Below the pieces are notes generated by a model, which saw only the letters and a program-made list of their open reading frames with translations, did no database searches and had not been told where the DNA came from. A stretch of DNA of 64,000 nucleotides from Nocardia colli. GTDB lineage: Bacteria > Actinomycetota > Actinomycetes > Mycobacteriales > Mycobacteriaceae. Made by a program: the position numbers and the translations under genes. Of the stretch, positions 8,004 through 16,685 are shown one piece after another. The stretch is taken from contig NZ_VXLC01000016.1 of NCBI RefSeq assembly GCF_008704205.1, positions 62,001 to 126,000 on the forward strand, written 5' to 3'. Each line of letters starts with the position of its first letter. Position 1 is the first letter of the stretch.

Positions 8004-8960
8004 ATGGCTGAAGTACTTGTGCTCATCGAGCACGCGGACGGTGCGATCAAGAAGGTCAGCACCGAGCTCCTGACCGCCGCCCGCAACCTGGGTGAGCCGG
8101 CCGCCGTGGTGCTGGGCACCGCGGGCACCGGCGAGAAGCTGGCCGAGGCGCTCGCCGCGGCCGGCGCGGCGAAGATCTACATCGCCGAGTCCGACGACGT
8201 GGAGAACTACCTGCTCACCCCGAAGATCGACGTGCTCGCCGCGCTGACCGAGCAGGTCTCCCCGGCCGCCGTCATCGTCGCCGCCTCGGCCGAAGGCAAG
8301 GAGGTGTCGGGCCGCCTCGCCGCCCGCATCGGCTCCGGCCTGCTGGTCGACGTCATCGACGTGAAGTCGGACGGCACCGCCGTGCACTCCATCTTCGGTG
8401 GCGCGTTCACCGTCGACGCGAAGGCCACCGGCGACGTGCCGGTGATCTCGGTGCGCCCGGGCGCCATCGAGGCCTCCGCGCAGGCCGGCGCCGGCGAGAA
8501 GGTCACCGTCGAGGTGCCCGCGCAGGAAGACGGCGTGGTCAAGGTGACCGCGCGCGAGCCGATCGTCGCGGGTGACCGTCCCGAGCTCACCGAGGCGAAC
8601 ATCGTCGTCTCCGGTGGTCGCGGTGTCGGTTCCGCCGAGAAGTTCTCGGTCGTCGAGGAACTGGCCGACTCGCTCGGTGCCGCCGTCGGCGCCTCGCGTG
8701 CCGCGGTCGACTCGGGCTACTACCCGGGTCAGTTCCAGGTCGGCCAGACCGGTAAGACGGTCTCGCCGCAGCTCTACATCGCCCTCGGCATCTCCGGCGC
8801 CATCCAGCACCGGGCCGGCATGCAGACCTCGAAGACCATCGTCGCGGTCAACAAGGACGAAGAGGCCCCGATCTTCGAGATCGCGGACTACGGCATCGTG
8901 GGCGACCTGTTCAACGTCGCCCCGCAGCTGACCGAAGCGGTCAAGTCCCACAAGGGCTGA
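8004..8960 (+). CDS. etfA: Electron transfer flavoprotein alpha subunit
   Basis: Alpha subunit (FixB family, 318 residues) that carries the redox FAD. The C-terminal half, about residues 190-318, has the diagnostic FAD-binding sequence: GRGVGSAEKF, SRAAVDSGYYPGQFQVGQTGKTVSPQ (in separate stretches), LYIALGISGAIQHRAGM and VNKDEEAPIFEIADYGIVGDL. The site TTAGGAGAG precedes the ATG. It is cotranscribed with etfB, and a strong stem-loop terminator follows 17 bases after the stop. Confidence 0.97.
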   Translation: MAEVLVLIEHADGAIKKVSTELLTAARNLGEPAAVVLGTAGTGEKLAEALAAAGAAKIYIAESDDVENYLLTPKIDVLAALTEQVSPAAVIVAASAEGKEVSGRLAARIGSGLLVDVIDVKSDGTAVHSIFGGAFTVDAKATGDVPVISVRPGAIEASAQAGAGEKVTVEVPAQEDGVVKVTAREPIVAGDRPELTEANIVVSGGRGVGSAEKFSVVEELADSLGAAVGASRAAVDSGYYPGQFQVGQTGKTVSPQLYIALGISGAIQHRAGMQTSKTIVAVNKDEEAPIFEIADYGIVGDLFNVAPQLTEAVKSHKG

Positions 8961-8977
8961 TCCGCGACAGCTTTCCT

Positions 8978-9011
8978 CGAACGGCCCCGGGCTTCGGCTC
9001 GGGGCCGTTCG
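8978..9011. terminator. Stem-loop terminator after etfA
   Basis: Perfect 12-bp stem CGAACGGCCCCG / CGGGGCCGTTCG with a 10-base loop, 17 bases after the etfA stop. It has no U-tract, as is usual for high-GC actinobacteria. Confidence 0.8.
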
Positions 9012-9078
9012 CGTATCCGGAACCTGCTGTGCGGGAAGGCGTTCCGATTCGCCGCCGCGGGTGCGATAGCCTGCGAGT

Positions 9079-9696
9079 ATGGCTGTTCCTACCACCCGGA
9101 TGCTGGTGCTCGCCATCGTCCGGCTGCTGCAACCGGTGCACGGATACGACGTTCGGCGTGAGCTGCTGTCCTGGCATGCCGACGATTGGGCGAATGTGAA
9201 GCCGGGGTCGATCTACGGGGCGCTGAATACCTTGCAGCGCGACGGGCTGATCGCGATCGAGGGGGTCGCGCAGGACGGGGCCCGCCCGGAGCGGACCACG
9301 TATCGGCTCACCGGCGAGGGGGAGAAGGAGTTCGGCGAGATGCTGCGCACGTCGTTGTACTCCGCCGAGCAGCCGAAGAATCCGTACTTCGCCGCGGTCG
9401 CGCTGTTTCCGGCCGCGCCGCGCGACGAGGTCATCGCCGCGTTGCACGGCCGGATCCTCAAGTTCGAGGCCGAACTGGCCTTCACCGAGCGGGAGGTGGC
9501 CCGGATCCTGGCCGGCAGCGGCAATCCCGCGGAGTCCGAGCCGCACCACGTGGCCGACGCGATGCGCCTGTCCGCCGACCATATCCGGGCGGATCTGACC
9601 TGGTCCCGAAAGACGTTGGAGCGCATCGAAACCGGTGAACTCGACGTGTGGGGCGGGGTGAACGGCGCGCTGGGCGCCTGGGAACCACCGATGTGA
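9079..9696 (+). CDS. PadR-family transcriptional regulator
   Basis: PadR regulator of 205 residues. The N-terminal winged helix has the family pattern LVLAIVRLLQPVHGYDVRREL, VKPGSIYGALNTLQRDGLI and a wing GARPERTTYRLTGEGEKEF (about residues 10-90). The long C-terminal part is a Vir_act_alpha_C-like dimerisation region. The next gene pair encodes a DrrAB-like drug exporter, the standard PadR target (LmrR-type systems). An inverted repeat at 9709-9728, between the two, is a good operator candidate. I therefore infer local repression of the exporter, relieved by a hydrophobic ligand. Confidence 0.92.
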   Translation: MAVPTTRMLVLAIVRLLQPVHGYDVRRELLSWHADDWANVKPGSIYGALNTLQRDGLIAIEGVAQDGARPERTTYRLTGEGEKEFGEMLRTSLYSAEQPKNPYFAAVALFPAAPRDEVIAALHGRILKFEAELAFTEREVARILAGSGNPAESEPHHVADAMRLSADHIRADLTWSRKTLERIETGELDVWGGVNGALGAWEPPM

Positions 9697-9708
9697 TGAT
9701 CAAGCCTG

Positions 9709-9728
9709 AATAGTAAAGCTTGACTATT
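9709..9728. promoter_or_regulatory. Putative PadR operator
   Basis: AATAGT-AAAGCTTG-ACTATT is an inverted repeat (6-bp arms, 8-bp spacer) in the 60 bases between the padR stop and the likely GTG start of the ABC ATPase. It is AT-rich against a very GC-rich background. A wider CAAG...CTTG pair also surrounds its left half. Binding by the upstream PadR protein is inferred from position. Confidence 0.6.
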
Positions 9729-9755
9729 TGGTCGATCGTTCCTACCGTAAGCGGT

Positions 9756-10763
9756 GTGGAAACGATCGACACCGTTCGTGGCCGCACACGCACCGCGGTC
9801 ATCGAGGTGCGTGGGCTCGCCCGAACCTTCAACACCAGAACCGGTCCCGTCGAGGCGGTCAAGGGGGTCGATTTCGCCGTGCACGACGGCGAAATCCTCG
9901 GTCTCCTCGGCCCGAACGGCGCGGGCAAGACGACGACACTGCGGATGCTCAGTACGCTGATCGCGCCGACCGCGGGCGAAGCGGAGGTCTCCGGCGCGGA
10001 TCTACGAACCGAGGCGCGACTCGTGCGGTCGCGGATCGGGTACGTCGCGCAAGGCAACATGACCAACGATCCCGAATTGGTGATCGACGAATTGGTCCTG
10101 CAGGCAAGGCTTTTCGGCCTGAGCAAGCCGCAGGCGACGCGCAATGCCGAGGAGCTGCTCGCCGCGCTCGACCTGGACGGACTCGGCGGGCGCAAGTGCG
10201 CGCAGCTGTCCGGCGGCCAGCGCAGGCGGGTGGACATCGCGCTCGGTCTCGTGCACGGCCCGAAGCTGATCTATCTGGACGAGCCGACCAGTGGCCTGGA
10301 TCCGCAGAGCCGGGCCAATCTGTGGGAACACATTCGGGGACTGCGCGATCGGGGCACCACCATCGTGCTCACGACGCACTATCTCGAAGAGGCCGACGCG
10401 CTCTGCGACCGGCTGCTGGTGATGGACCACGGCGGCATCGTCGCCGAGGGCACACCCGACGAACTCAAGCGCCGCATCTCCGGCGATGTGGTCAGCATCG
10501 AAATCGCCGACGAGCAAGCCGATCTCGCGCTGCGGGTGGCCGAGGCCGTAGTCGACGTGCGGTCCGGGGTCAGAGCCGAGGATGCGGGAGCGACAGTGGT
10601 GCACCTGACCGTCGAGCGAGGCGACGCCGCCGTGGTGCCCTTGCTGCGGGCTCTGGACGAACGGGGGATCACGCCGGGCGCGATCACGGTCAAGCGGCCG
10701 AGCCTCGACGATGTCTTCCTCACCATCACGGGACGTTCACTGCGCGAAGGGAATCGGTCATGA
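9756..10763 (+). CDS. Daunorubicin-resistance type (DrrA-like) ABC transporter ATPase
   Basis: ATP-binding subunit of an ABC-2 exporter. It has Walker A GPNGAGKTT, Q-loop region YVAQGN, signature LSGGQRRR, Walker B LIYLDEPTSGLDP and the H-loop TTHYLEEAD. The C-terminal extension ends with RPSLDDVFLTITGRSLRE, typical of DrrA-type proteins. The GTG at 9756 is preferred over the TTG at 9720, because the earlier start would put the operator-like palindrome inside the coding sequence. Its stop overlaps the permease start (ATGA). With the preceding PadR gene this forms a classic regulated multidrug or antibiotic export cassette; the substrate is unknown. Confidence 0.93.
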   Translation: METIDTVRGRTRTAVIEVRGLARTFNTRTGPVEAVKGVDFAVHDGEILGLLGPNGAGKTTTLRMLSTLIAPTAGEAEVSGADLRTEARLVRSRIGYVAQGNMTNDPELVIDELVLQARLFGLSKPQATRNAEELLAALDLDGLGGRKCAQLSGGQRRRVDIALGLVHGPKLIYLDEPTSGLDPQSRANLWEHIRGLRDRGTTIVLTTHYLEEADALCDRLLVMDHGGIVAEGTPDELKRRISGDVVSIEIADEQADLALRVAEAVVDVRSGVRAEDAGATVVHLTVERGDAAVVPLLRALDERGITPGAITVKRPSLDDVFLTITGRSLREGNRS

Positions 10764-11521
10764 GGTTCGCACACGACACCGGGCTGATCTTCTGGTCCCA
10801 ACTGCGGAGCAATCTGCGCAACCCGATGTGGGTGATGATCGGCCTGTCGCAGCCGGTGCTGTATCTGGTGCTGTTCGGTCCGTTGATCAAGGGCATCGCG
10901 CCCTCGCTCGGCACCGACGTCGACCCGTGGAAGATCCTCACGCCGGCCTTGGTCATTCAGACCGGCCTGATGGGTTCGCTGTACGCCGGATTCGCGATCA
11001 TCTCGGAGTTGCGCGCGGGTGTCGTAGAGCGGCAACGGGTTACGCCCGCCGATCGGGGAGCGCTGTTGCTCGGACGGGTGCTCAAGGACATGGTGGTGCT
11101 GATCGTGCAGGCCCTGGTTCTGGTCGGCGTCGCCGCGCTGGCCTTCGGATTGCGGCCGGACCCACTGGGTTTGGTGCTGTCGGTGCTGCTGATCGCGGTG
11201 ATGGCGGCCGGTCTCGCGGCGGTGTCCTACGCGCTGGGCCTGTGGGCCAGGGACGAGGGCACGCTCGCCTCGGTGCTCAACACCCTGACCCTGCCGATCA
11301 TGCTGCTGTCCGGAATCCTGCTGCCGATGGCCGTCGGACCGACCTGGCTGCAATACATCGCGAAGGCAAACCCGTTCTCGCACACCGTGGATGCCGCGCG
11401 GGCGCTGTTCCGCGGCGACCTCGGCAGCGCCGACGTCTACCTCGGCACCGGCATCACCGTGGCGGTTGCGCTGGTACTCATGGTGATCGGCGCCCGCAGC
11501 TTCGCCCGGGAGAACGCCTGA
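10760..11521 (+). CDS. ABC-2 type (DrrB-like) exporter permease
   Basis: Membrane subunit of the exporter, 253 residues with about six hydrophobic segments: LSQPVLYLVLFGPLI, IQTGLMGSLYAGFAII, MVVLIVQALVLVGVAALAF, VLSVLLIAVMAAGLAAVSYALG, LTLPIMLLSGILLPMA and the C-terminal ITVAVALVLMVIGARSF. The conserved cytosolic loop ERQRVTPADRGALLLGRVLKD fits the ABC2_membrane/DrrB family. It overlaps the ATPase gene by four bases (ATGA) and is followed by a bidirectional stem-loop. Confidence 0.93.
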   Translation: MRFAHDTGLIFWSQLRSNLRNPMWVMIGLSQPVLYLVLFGPLIKGIAPSLGTDVDPWKILTPALVIQTGLMGSLYAGFAIISELRAGVVERQRVTPADRGALLLGRVLKDMVVLIVQALVLVGVAALAFGLRPDPLGLVLSVLLIAVMAAGLAAVSYALGLWARDEGTLASVLNTLTLPIMLLSGILLPMAVGPTWLQYIAKANPFSHTVDAARALFRGDLGSADVYLGTGITVAVALVLMVIGARSFARENA

Positions 11522-11557
11522 GCGAAACCTGCCAGGGCACTGACTGATTCATAACGG

Positions 11558-11585
11558 ACGACCCCGAGTCGACGCTCGGGGTCGT
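11558..11585. terminator. Bidirectional terminator between exporter and lysR
   Basis: 11-bp stem ACGACCCCGAG / CTCGGGGTCGT with a 6-base loop, followed by TTCCTT on the plus strand. It lies between the convergent permease and LysR genes and can serve both. Confidence 0.8.
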
Positions 11586-11596
11586 TCCTTCGCCGG

Positions 11597-12454
11597 TCAG
11601 GGCCGATGCAGCCCGGCGAGCAACGTGGTGAGAATCGGTGAGCGGCGCACATCGCTGCGCAGCACCGCGGAGACCGGAATGCGCAGCTTCTGCTCGGCCA
11701 GCTTCAACACGACCAAACCCTCGGTGGAACTTTCCGCGTACAGCACCGTCCACGCGTCGGGCCGGTTGATCAGCTCCAACGTCGCGGTGTGATCGGGCGG
11801 AATCGGCGGACCGAACGTCGGCCCGGTGGGCAGCTCGGCGAACGCCGACCGAATCACGGTGTGCAACAACACCTGTTCCTGCTCCGGCGGCAGCAGCAGC
11901 GGATACCTGCTCAGATCCGACAGCGTCACCGTCTCCCTGGTGGCCAGCGGATGCGCGCTGGAGGTGGCGATCACCAGATCCTCCACCCACAGCTGCTCCA
12001 CCTCCAGCCCGGGCTGATCGACGCTGCCGCGAATGAGCGCGAGATCGCAGTCGCCGTCGGCCACCGCGGTGATCCGCTGCCGGAACGGCTTGATCACGAA
12101 CTCGATCTCCGCCTCGGGGTGCGTCGCGCGGGCGCCGGCGATCGCGGACAGCGAGCGGGTCGCGAAGGACATGTTGGCGGCGAGCCGGATCCGCGGGCCG
12201 ACGGTGCGCACCGCCGCCCGGATCGCGGACTCGAGGCTCAGCATCTGTTTCGCAAGGGGAAGTAGCCGTGCGGTGGCGTCGGTGGCCACGACCGATCTTG
12301 TCGAGCGTTCGAACAATTGCACGCCGAGATCGCGCTCGAGCCGGGAGATCTGATGGCTGATCGCGGACTGTGAGATAAAGCACCTCGCGGCCGCTCCGCT
12401 GAAGCTGAGCTCCTCGCAGACGGCCACGAAGTAGGTGAGCTGCCGAAGTTCCAC
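11597..12454 (-). CDS. LysR-family transcriptional regulator
   Basis: LysR regulator of 285 residues. The N-terminal HTH reads ELRQLTYFVAVCEELSFSGAAARCFISQSAISHQISRLERDLGVQLFERS (in sections), and the effector-binding PBP2-like domain follows from about residue 88. The open frame extends far upstream across ndh antisense, but the GTG at 12454 has GGAGG five bases before it and starts exactly at the HTH. It is divergent from the type II NADH dehydrogenase gene, with 111 bp between them, the usual geometry for a LysR regulator of the neighbouring gene. Possible T-N11-A half-sites lie in the AT-richer centre. Confidence 0.92.
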   Translation of the reverse strand: MELRQLTYFVAVCEELSFSGAAARCFISQSAISHQISRLERDLGVQLFERSTRSVVATDATARLLPLAKQMLSLESAIRAAVRTVGPRIRLAANMSFATRSLSAIAGARATHPEAEIEFVIKPFRQRITAVADGDCDLALIRGSVDQPGLEVEQLWVEDLVIATSSAHPLATRETVTLSDLSRYPLLLPPEQEQVLLHTVIRSAFAELPTGPTFGPPIPPDHTATLELINRPDAWTVLYAESSTEGLVVLKLAEQKLRIPVSAVLRSDVRRSPILTTLLAGLHRP

Positions 12455-12565
12455 AGCGCCTCCGATTAATGACGGATCGAGATAAGAGTCATCTGAATTA
12501 TGCGCCCTAACTCCTGAAATATCCTCGTTCCCGATGACGGTTGGTAATGAGAGAAGGAGGCTGTC

Positions 12566-13858
12566 ATGCAGTACGTGGATGCGGGAATCGAAACCGCGGG
12601 TGTCGTCATCGTCGGATCGGGGTTCGGCGGACTCTCCGCCGCCAAGCAACTTGCCAAGTCGGGTATCGATTACGTGCTGATCTCCAGCACGCCGGAGCAC
12701 CTGTTCCAACCGTTGTTGTACCAGGTAGCGACCGGTGTGCTGGCATCGGAGGAGATCGCGCCGCCGATCGCCTCCATTCTGCGCCGCCACCGCGAGGCCG
12801 ACGTGCGCCTCGGCAAAGTGGTCGCCATCGATCCGGACAAGGCGATCGTCACCTATGAGCACGACGGCGAGCAGCGCCGGATCCGGTACGGCTCGCTGAT
12901 CGCCGCCACCGGCGCCAGCCAGTCCTACTTCGGCCGTGACGATTTCGCCGAGAAGACCTTCTCGCTCAAGACCATCGACGACGCCAAACTCCTTCGCGCA
13001 CAGATCCAGCGGGTCTTCGCCGAGGCCGCGGGTGCCGACGAGGAGACCAAGCGCAGGCTGCTGAGCTTCGTCGTCGTCGGGGCGGGCGCGACCGGCGTCG
13101 AGGTGGCCGGTCAGCTGAAGGAACTCGCGAAAAGGTACTACCACCAAGAAGTTTCGGTCACCCTGGTCGAGGGCGCGGGCGAGGTGCTGCCCCCGTTCGG
13201 CGGCGGGCTGTCGGAGTACGCGAAGAAGTCGTTGACCCGCACCGGCGTCGACGTGCTGCTCGGCACCTTCGTCACCGATATCGAAGAGGGCAAGGTCACC
13301 GTCAAGGACAAGAGCGGCGTCGAGCGCGGCATCGCGGCCGAGACCATCGTCTGGTCGGCCGGCGTACAGGTCGGCGGGTTCGCGAAGGTCCTCGCCGAGG
13401 CCACCGGTGTCGAAACCGACCGCGCCGGAAGGCTGTTGATCAATCCCGACCTCACTGTCGGCGGCTATGCCGACATCTACGCCATCGGCGACATGACCTC
13501 CTTGAACGGCTACCCGGGCCAGTCGCCGGTGGCCATGCAGGAGGGCAGGCACGCCGCGGACATCATTCGCCGAAAGAAGCAGGCGGGCACCGCGTTCAAG
13601 TACTGGGACAAGGGCAGCATGGCGGTGATCAGCCGGTTCAGCGCGGTGACCAAGCTGAACGACAAGATCACCTTCCGCGGCCTGATCGCCTGGTTCATGT
13701 GGCTCGCCGTGCACCTGTTCTACCTGGTCGGGTTCCGCAACCGGTTCGCCGCGGTGGCGTCCTGGCTGGTCGCCTTCATCGGCACCGGGCGGCCCGGGTT
13801 CGCCGAGGTGACCAAGGCCGCCGAGAAACCACGCGTCTCCGAGAAATCGGCCGCCTGA
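12566..13858 (+). CDS. ndh: Type II NADH:quinone oxidoreductase
   Basis: Single-subunit, non-proton-pumping NADH dehydrogenase (430 residues) that feeds electrons from NADH to menaquinone at the inner face of the membrane. It has two dinucleotide-binding motifs: VGSGFGG (17-22) for FAD and VVGAGATGVEVA (172-177) for NADH. The quinone-site motif AMQEGRHAA follows YAIGDM. The C-terminus holds the membrane-anchoring hydrophobic stretch LIAWFMWLAVHLFYLVGFRNR at about 375-395. An AAGGAGG site precedes the ATG. It is divergent from the LysR gene, so redox- or carbon-responsive control by that regulator is plausible. Confidence 0.95.
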   Translation: MQYVDAGIETAGVVIVGSGFGGLSAAKQLAKSGIDYVLISSTPEHLFQPLLYQVATGVLASEEIAPPIASILRRHREADVRLGKVVAIDPDKAIVTYEHDGEQRRIRYGSLIAATGASQSYFGRDDFAEKTFSLKTIDDAKLLRAQIQRVFAEAAGADEETKRRLLSFVVVGAGATGVEVAGQLKELAKRYYHQEVSVTLVEGAGEVLPPFGGGLSEYAKKSLTRTGVDVLLGTFVTDIEEGKVTVKDKSGVERGIAAETIVWSAGVQVGGFAKVLAEATGVETDRAGRLLINPDLTVGGYADIYAIGDMTSLNGYPGQSPVAMQEGRHAADIIRRKKQAGTAFKYWDKGSMAVISRFSAVTKLNDKITFRGLIAWFMWLAVHLFYLVGFRNRFAAVASWLVAFIGTGRPGFAEVTKAAEKPRVSEKSAA

Positions 13859-13873
13859 GGCCCGTTCATCCGC

Positions 13874-13912
13874 CGAAAGCCGCAGCGCGAACACCTCGCG
13901 CCGCGGCTTTCG
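13874..13912. terminator. Terminator after ndh
   Basis: 10-bp stem CGAAAGCCGC / GCGGCTTTCG with a 19-base loop, 15 bases after the ndh stop. The remaining bases to 14110 show no gene or clear signal. Confidence 0.75.
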
Positions 13913-14110
13913 CGATGTCGGCGATATGTCGAAATGTGTTCCACGCGAGGCGTTAAGCAGCTGAAAGACGCGGTTGCGGCGCGCGGGCGCGAACGGGGCG
14001 CGACGGTCCGGTGAACGCTCGGTGTGATCATCGTCTCGTTCACTAAACCGGCATCGGCGGGACACTTCGAGGTCGCTCCAGCGCAGTGTCCGGCTGGGTT
14101 CATTGACGAT

Positions 14111-14938
14111 ATGACTATTACGTCCGTGTTGACAGCCCCGGCGCGCTCGACGGACTCCGGGGTGGAACGGTCACGGTACTCGCTGGTCGTTTCGTCCGAT
14201 GCCGAGCACCGCATGGCGGCGCAGCGACTGCGCTACGGCGTCTTCGCGAGCGAGCCAGGGTTCCACATCCCCGACAACGGCACCGGCCTCGACGCCGACC
14301 GTTTCGATGAGCACTGCGACCACCTGCTGGTTCGTGACGACCTGACCGAAGACTTCGTCGGCTGCTACCGGATGCTGCCGCCGGACAAGGTCGCCGCGGC
14401 CGGCGGTTACTACACCGCCACGGAATTCGATCTGGCCCAACTGGATCCGGCCGGCCGCCGGATCGTCGAGATGGGCCGCGCCTGCGTCGTGCCCGACCAC
14501 CGCAACGGCTCGGTGCTGACCCTGATGTGGGCGGGCATCCTGCACTACATCCAGCTCACCGGTTACGACTGGGTGATGGGCTGCGTCTCGGTGCCGATGC
14601 AGGACAGCCCGGCCGACGAGCCCGGCGTGAACGTGCGCGGCGTGCGCGATCTGCTGCTCGGCCGGCACGGCTCGGATCCGGAACAGCGGGTGCACCCGCT
14701 GCGCCCGGTGGTCGTCGACGGCAAGACCCTCGACGACATGACCCCGCCCGCGCGGCCCAAGCTGCCGCCGCTGCTGCGCGGCTACCTGCGCCTAGGCGCG
14801 GAGATCTGCGGCGAGCCCGCGCACGACCCGGACTTCGGCGTCGCCGACTTCGTCGCCGTCCTCGGCCTCGACACGATCAACACCCGCTACCTGAACCGGT
14901 TACAGGACGCGGCCGCGACCTTCGACGGGGGACGGTGA
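14111..14938 (+). CDS. OlsB-like GNAT N-acyltransferase (Rv3027c-like)
   Basis: GNAT-fold acyltransferase of 275 residues related to ornithine N-acyltransferase OlsB (PF13444 type), which transfers 3-hydroxyacyl chains from ACP. Conserved features are QRLRYGVFASEPGF, DEHCDHLLV, VGCYRML, the EMGRACVVPDHRNGSVL core, and the DWVMGCVSVPM segment. I start at the ATG at 14111; an in-frame GTG at 14024 would add 29 poorly conserved residues. Its stop overlaps the start of the following PlsC-like gene. Together they form the OlsB-OlsA order of ornithine-lipid operons, also seen in mycobacteria as Rv3027c-Rv3026c. True ornithine-lipid synthesis is inferred, not shown. Confidence 0.85.
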   Translation: MTITSVLTAPARSTDSGVERSRYSLVVSSDAEHRMAAQRLRYGVFASEPGFHIPDNGTGLDADRFDEHCDHLLVRDDLTEDFVGCYRMLPPDKVAAAGGYYTATEFDLAQLDPAGRRIVEMGRACVVPDHRNGSVLTLMWAGILHYIQLTGYDWVMGCVSVPMQDSPADEPGVNVRGVRDLLLGRHGSDPEQRVHPLRPVVVDGKTLDDMTPPARPKLPPLLRGYLRLGAEICGEPAHDPDFGVADFVAVLGLDTINTRYLNRLQDAAATFDGGR

Positions 14939-15975
14939 GGACTGTGGTCTTCGACGCGCCGCCCGCCCAGGCCACCGCACACGCGTGGATGCCGTCGAGC
15001 CCGTGTGGGCCCGGCTGCATCGAGTCGATCGACCAGGTCGGTACCGGCCGGGTCGTCGGCAGGCTGCTCGGCGTCGCCGGGCTGCTGATCAGCTTCCCGG
15101 TGCTGAATCTGGTTACGCCACAGGGCAAGCGCGAACGCTTGCAGCGCGGTTACGCGCGGACGCTGCTGAGTTGTCTCGGCATGGAATTGCGGATCGTCGA
15201 TCGCCGGATCGACCAGAACGGGCGCGGTGCTGTCGATGAGGGCAGCACCGCGCCCGCCGTTTACGCGCCGTCCGGCACCGGGGCGATGGTCGTCGTCGGG
15301 CACATCGGCTGGACCGACATCGTCGCGCTGGCCGCCGTGCAGCCGCTCGGCTTCGTCGCCCGGGCGGACATGGTCGACTGGCCGGTGCTCGGCAAGCTGG
15401 CGACGCTGATGCGGGTCATCCCGATCGAGCGGGAGAAGCTGCGCGCGCTGCCCGGTGTGGTGGCGCAGGTGGGCGCCCGGCTCACGGCGGGCGAGCGGAT
15501 CGCGGTGTTCCCCGAGGGGACCACCTGGTGCGGTCGCGCGTACGGCAGCATGCGGCCCGCGCTGTTCCAGGCGGCCGTCGACACCGCGACGCCGGTGCAG
15601 CCGGTGCGGTTGCGCTATCTGGATCGGCACGGCGTCCAGTGCACGGTGCCGGGCTTCGTCGGCGAGGACACCTTCGCCTCGTCCGCGCGCCGGGTACTGC
15701 GTTCGCGCGGCATGGTCGCCGAGGTGGTGCTGGAGTCGGTGCAGGCGCCGGGCACCGATCGACGTGATCTGGCGCGCCGCTGCGAGGCCGCCATCCGCGG
15801 CGCGGAACTGTCGCGCCACGGTGCGCTCGACGCCACGGTGTGGATCGAGGCGGGCAAGACCCGGGTCCAGGATCCGTCGGTCGGTGCCGACGCCCCGGAG
15901 GTGCGCAGGCCACCCCGTCGCCTTCGCCCCGTTTTACGCGGCCGCGGCCGTCGAGTCGAGACGGTCGGCGGGTAG
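14935..15975 (+). CDS. PlsC-like 1-acylglycerol-3-phosphate / lyso-lipid O-acyltransferase (Rv3026c-like)
   Basis: Membrane-associated acyltransferase of 346 residues with the two PlsC signatures: the HX4D catalytic motif GHIGWTD (His123, Asp128) and VFPEGTT (191-197). A hydrophobic segment LLGVAGLLISFPVLNLV (about 44-60) anchors the N-terminus. GTG at 14935 overlaps the preceding stop (GTGA), with a second GTG nine bases later as alternative. The arginine-rich last 30 residues are atypical of the family and may be disordered. In the OlsBA scheme this enzyme would O-acylate lyso-ornithine lipid; phosphatidic acid synthesis is the alternative. Confidence 0.87.
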   Translation: MRTVVFDAPPAQATAHAWMPSSPCGPGCIESIDQVGTGRVVGRLLGVAGLLISFPVLNLVTPQGKRERLQRGYARTLLSCLGMELRIVDRRIDQNGRGAVDEGSTAPAVYAPSGTGAMVVVGHIGWTDIVALAAVQPLGFVARADMVDWPVLGKLATLMRVIPIEREKLRALPGVVAQVGARLTAGERIAVFPEGTTWCGRAYGSMRPALFQAAVDTATPVQPVRLRYLDRHGVQCTVPGFVGEDTFASSARRVLRSRGMVAEVVLESVQAPGTDRRDLARRCEAAIRGAELSRHGALDATVWIEAGKTRVQDPSVGADAPEVRRPPRRLRPVLRGRGRRVETVGG

Positions 15976-15993
15976 TCAACGTCGGTTCACGAA

Positions 15994-16023
15994 AGCAGCC
16001 GCAGGCAATTGCCTGCGGCTGCT
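15994..16023. terminator. Perfect 30-bp palindrome, bidirectional terminator
   Basis: AGCAGCCGCAGGCAA and TTGCCTGCGGCTGCT form a perfect uninterrupted palindrome between the convergent PlsC-like and DoxX-like genes. It has no U-tract. Confidence 0.8.
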
Positions 16024-16042
16024 GGTGGTCTGTTCGGCCGAC

Positions 16043-16390
16043 CTACCGGGCGATCTGCAGCGCCAGGGTGGCGGCGGCCGGGACGAGGTACAGCACCGGG
16101 AAGATCGCGGTCTGGTACGAGCGGGCCCGGATGGCGGTTGCCGAGGCCAACAGGAAGTACGCGATCAAGCACACCGCCGCCGCGATGCCGATGGCCGGGA
16201 TGAAGAAGCCGACGATCAAGCCGAGCGCGCCCGCCGACTTGGCCAGGGCCAGCCAGTTCCACCAAGCCCGCGGCACGCCGTACTGCTCGAGCGGCTCGAC
16301 AACGAACTGCTTCTGCGCGGCCAGCGAGTAGCCCGAGAACCCGATCCACAGGGCAGCGAGCACACCGACGATGTAGTAAGCGACGTTCAT
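16043..16390 (-). CDS. DoxX-like small membrane protein
   Basis: Integral membrane protein of 115 residues with four hydrophobic segments: YYIVGVLAALWIGFSGYSL, WWNWLALAKSAGALGLIVGF, AIGIAAAVCLIAYFLLA and FPVLYLVPAAATLAL. The first-loop pattern GYSLAAQKQFVVEPLEQYGVP fits the DoxX_2 (PF13564) family. The gene stands alone, convergent with the lipid acyltransferase pair. Family members are linked to redox or terminal-oxidase functions, but a specific role cannot be assigned here. Confidence 0.85.
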   Translation of the reverse strand: MNVAYYIVGVLAALWIGFSGYSLAAQKQFVVEPLEQYGVPRAWWNWLALAKSAGALGLIVGFFIPAIGIAAAVCLIAYFLLASATAIRARSYQTAIFPVLYLVPAAATLALQIAR

Positions 16391-16486
16391 TGTTCGATCC
16401 TTTGTTCTTTCGGCAGCGTGTCTGCCTGGTTACCGGGAAGACGACGCGGTGATCCGGGGTGTGACATCCGGGCCGCGGGATCCGGC

Positions 16487-16510
16487 CGAACGAGACGCAG
16501 GTCTCATTCG
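16487..16510. promoter_or_regulatory. Inverted repeat in the doxX-iscS divergent gap
   Basis: CGAACGAGAC, spacer GCAG, then GTCTCATTCG: 10-bp arms with one mismatch and a 4-bp spacer, in the 295-bp gap between the divergent DoxX-like gene and iscS. The geometry is that of a dimeric repressor (TetR-like) site. It is nearer the DoxX-like start (97 bp) than the iscS start (176 bp). No gene is supported in this gap. Confidence 0.5.
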
Positions 16511-16685
16511 AGGAGATCGATCCCGCCGAGACGCACGGTGGCCGAGTGCCCGGACGCGCCGGTTGCGGGAATATCGGCGGCCGGTCGGCGGGTTGCGCAT
16601 CGTGGGTGAATCGAAGACAAATCGAAGGCAGCGAGGGGACACCCCCAAGATGCGCAGGTCAACGCTGGGATAGGCTTTATCGGTC

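Noticed and set aside
7077..9116. 679-residue minus-strand frame across etfBA
   Set aside because: Shadow of the two etf genes; composition is Gly/Arg/Asp-rich and has no recognisable domain.
11597..14065. 822-residue minus-strand frame containing the LysR gene
   Set aside because: Only its last 285 residues look like a protein; the rest is antisense of ndh. The start was set at the GTG at 12454.
16449..16673. 74-residue plus-strand frame in the doxX-iscS gap
   Set aside because: Arginine-rich, no ribosome site, and it overlaps the operator-like inverted repeat.
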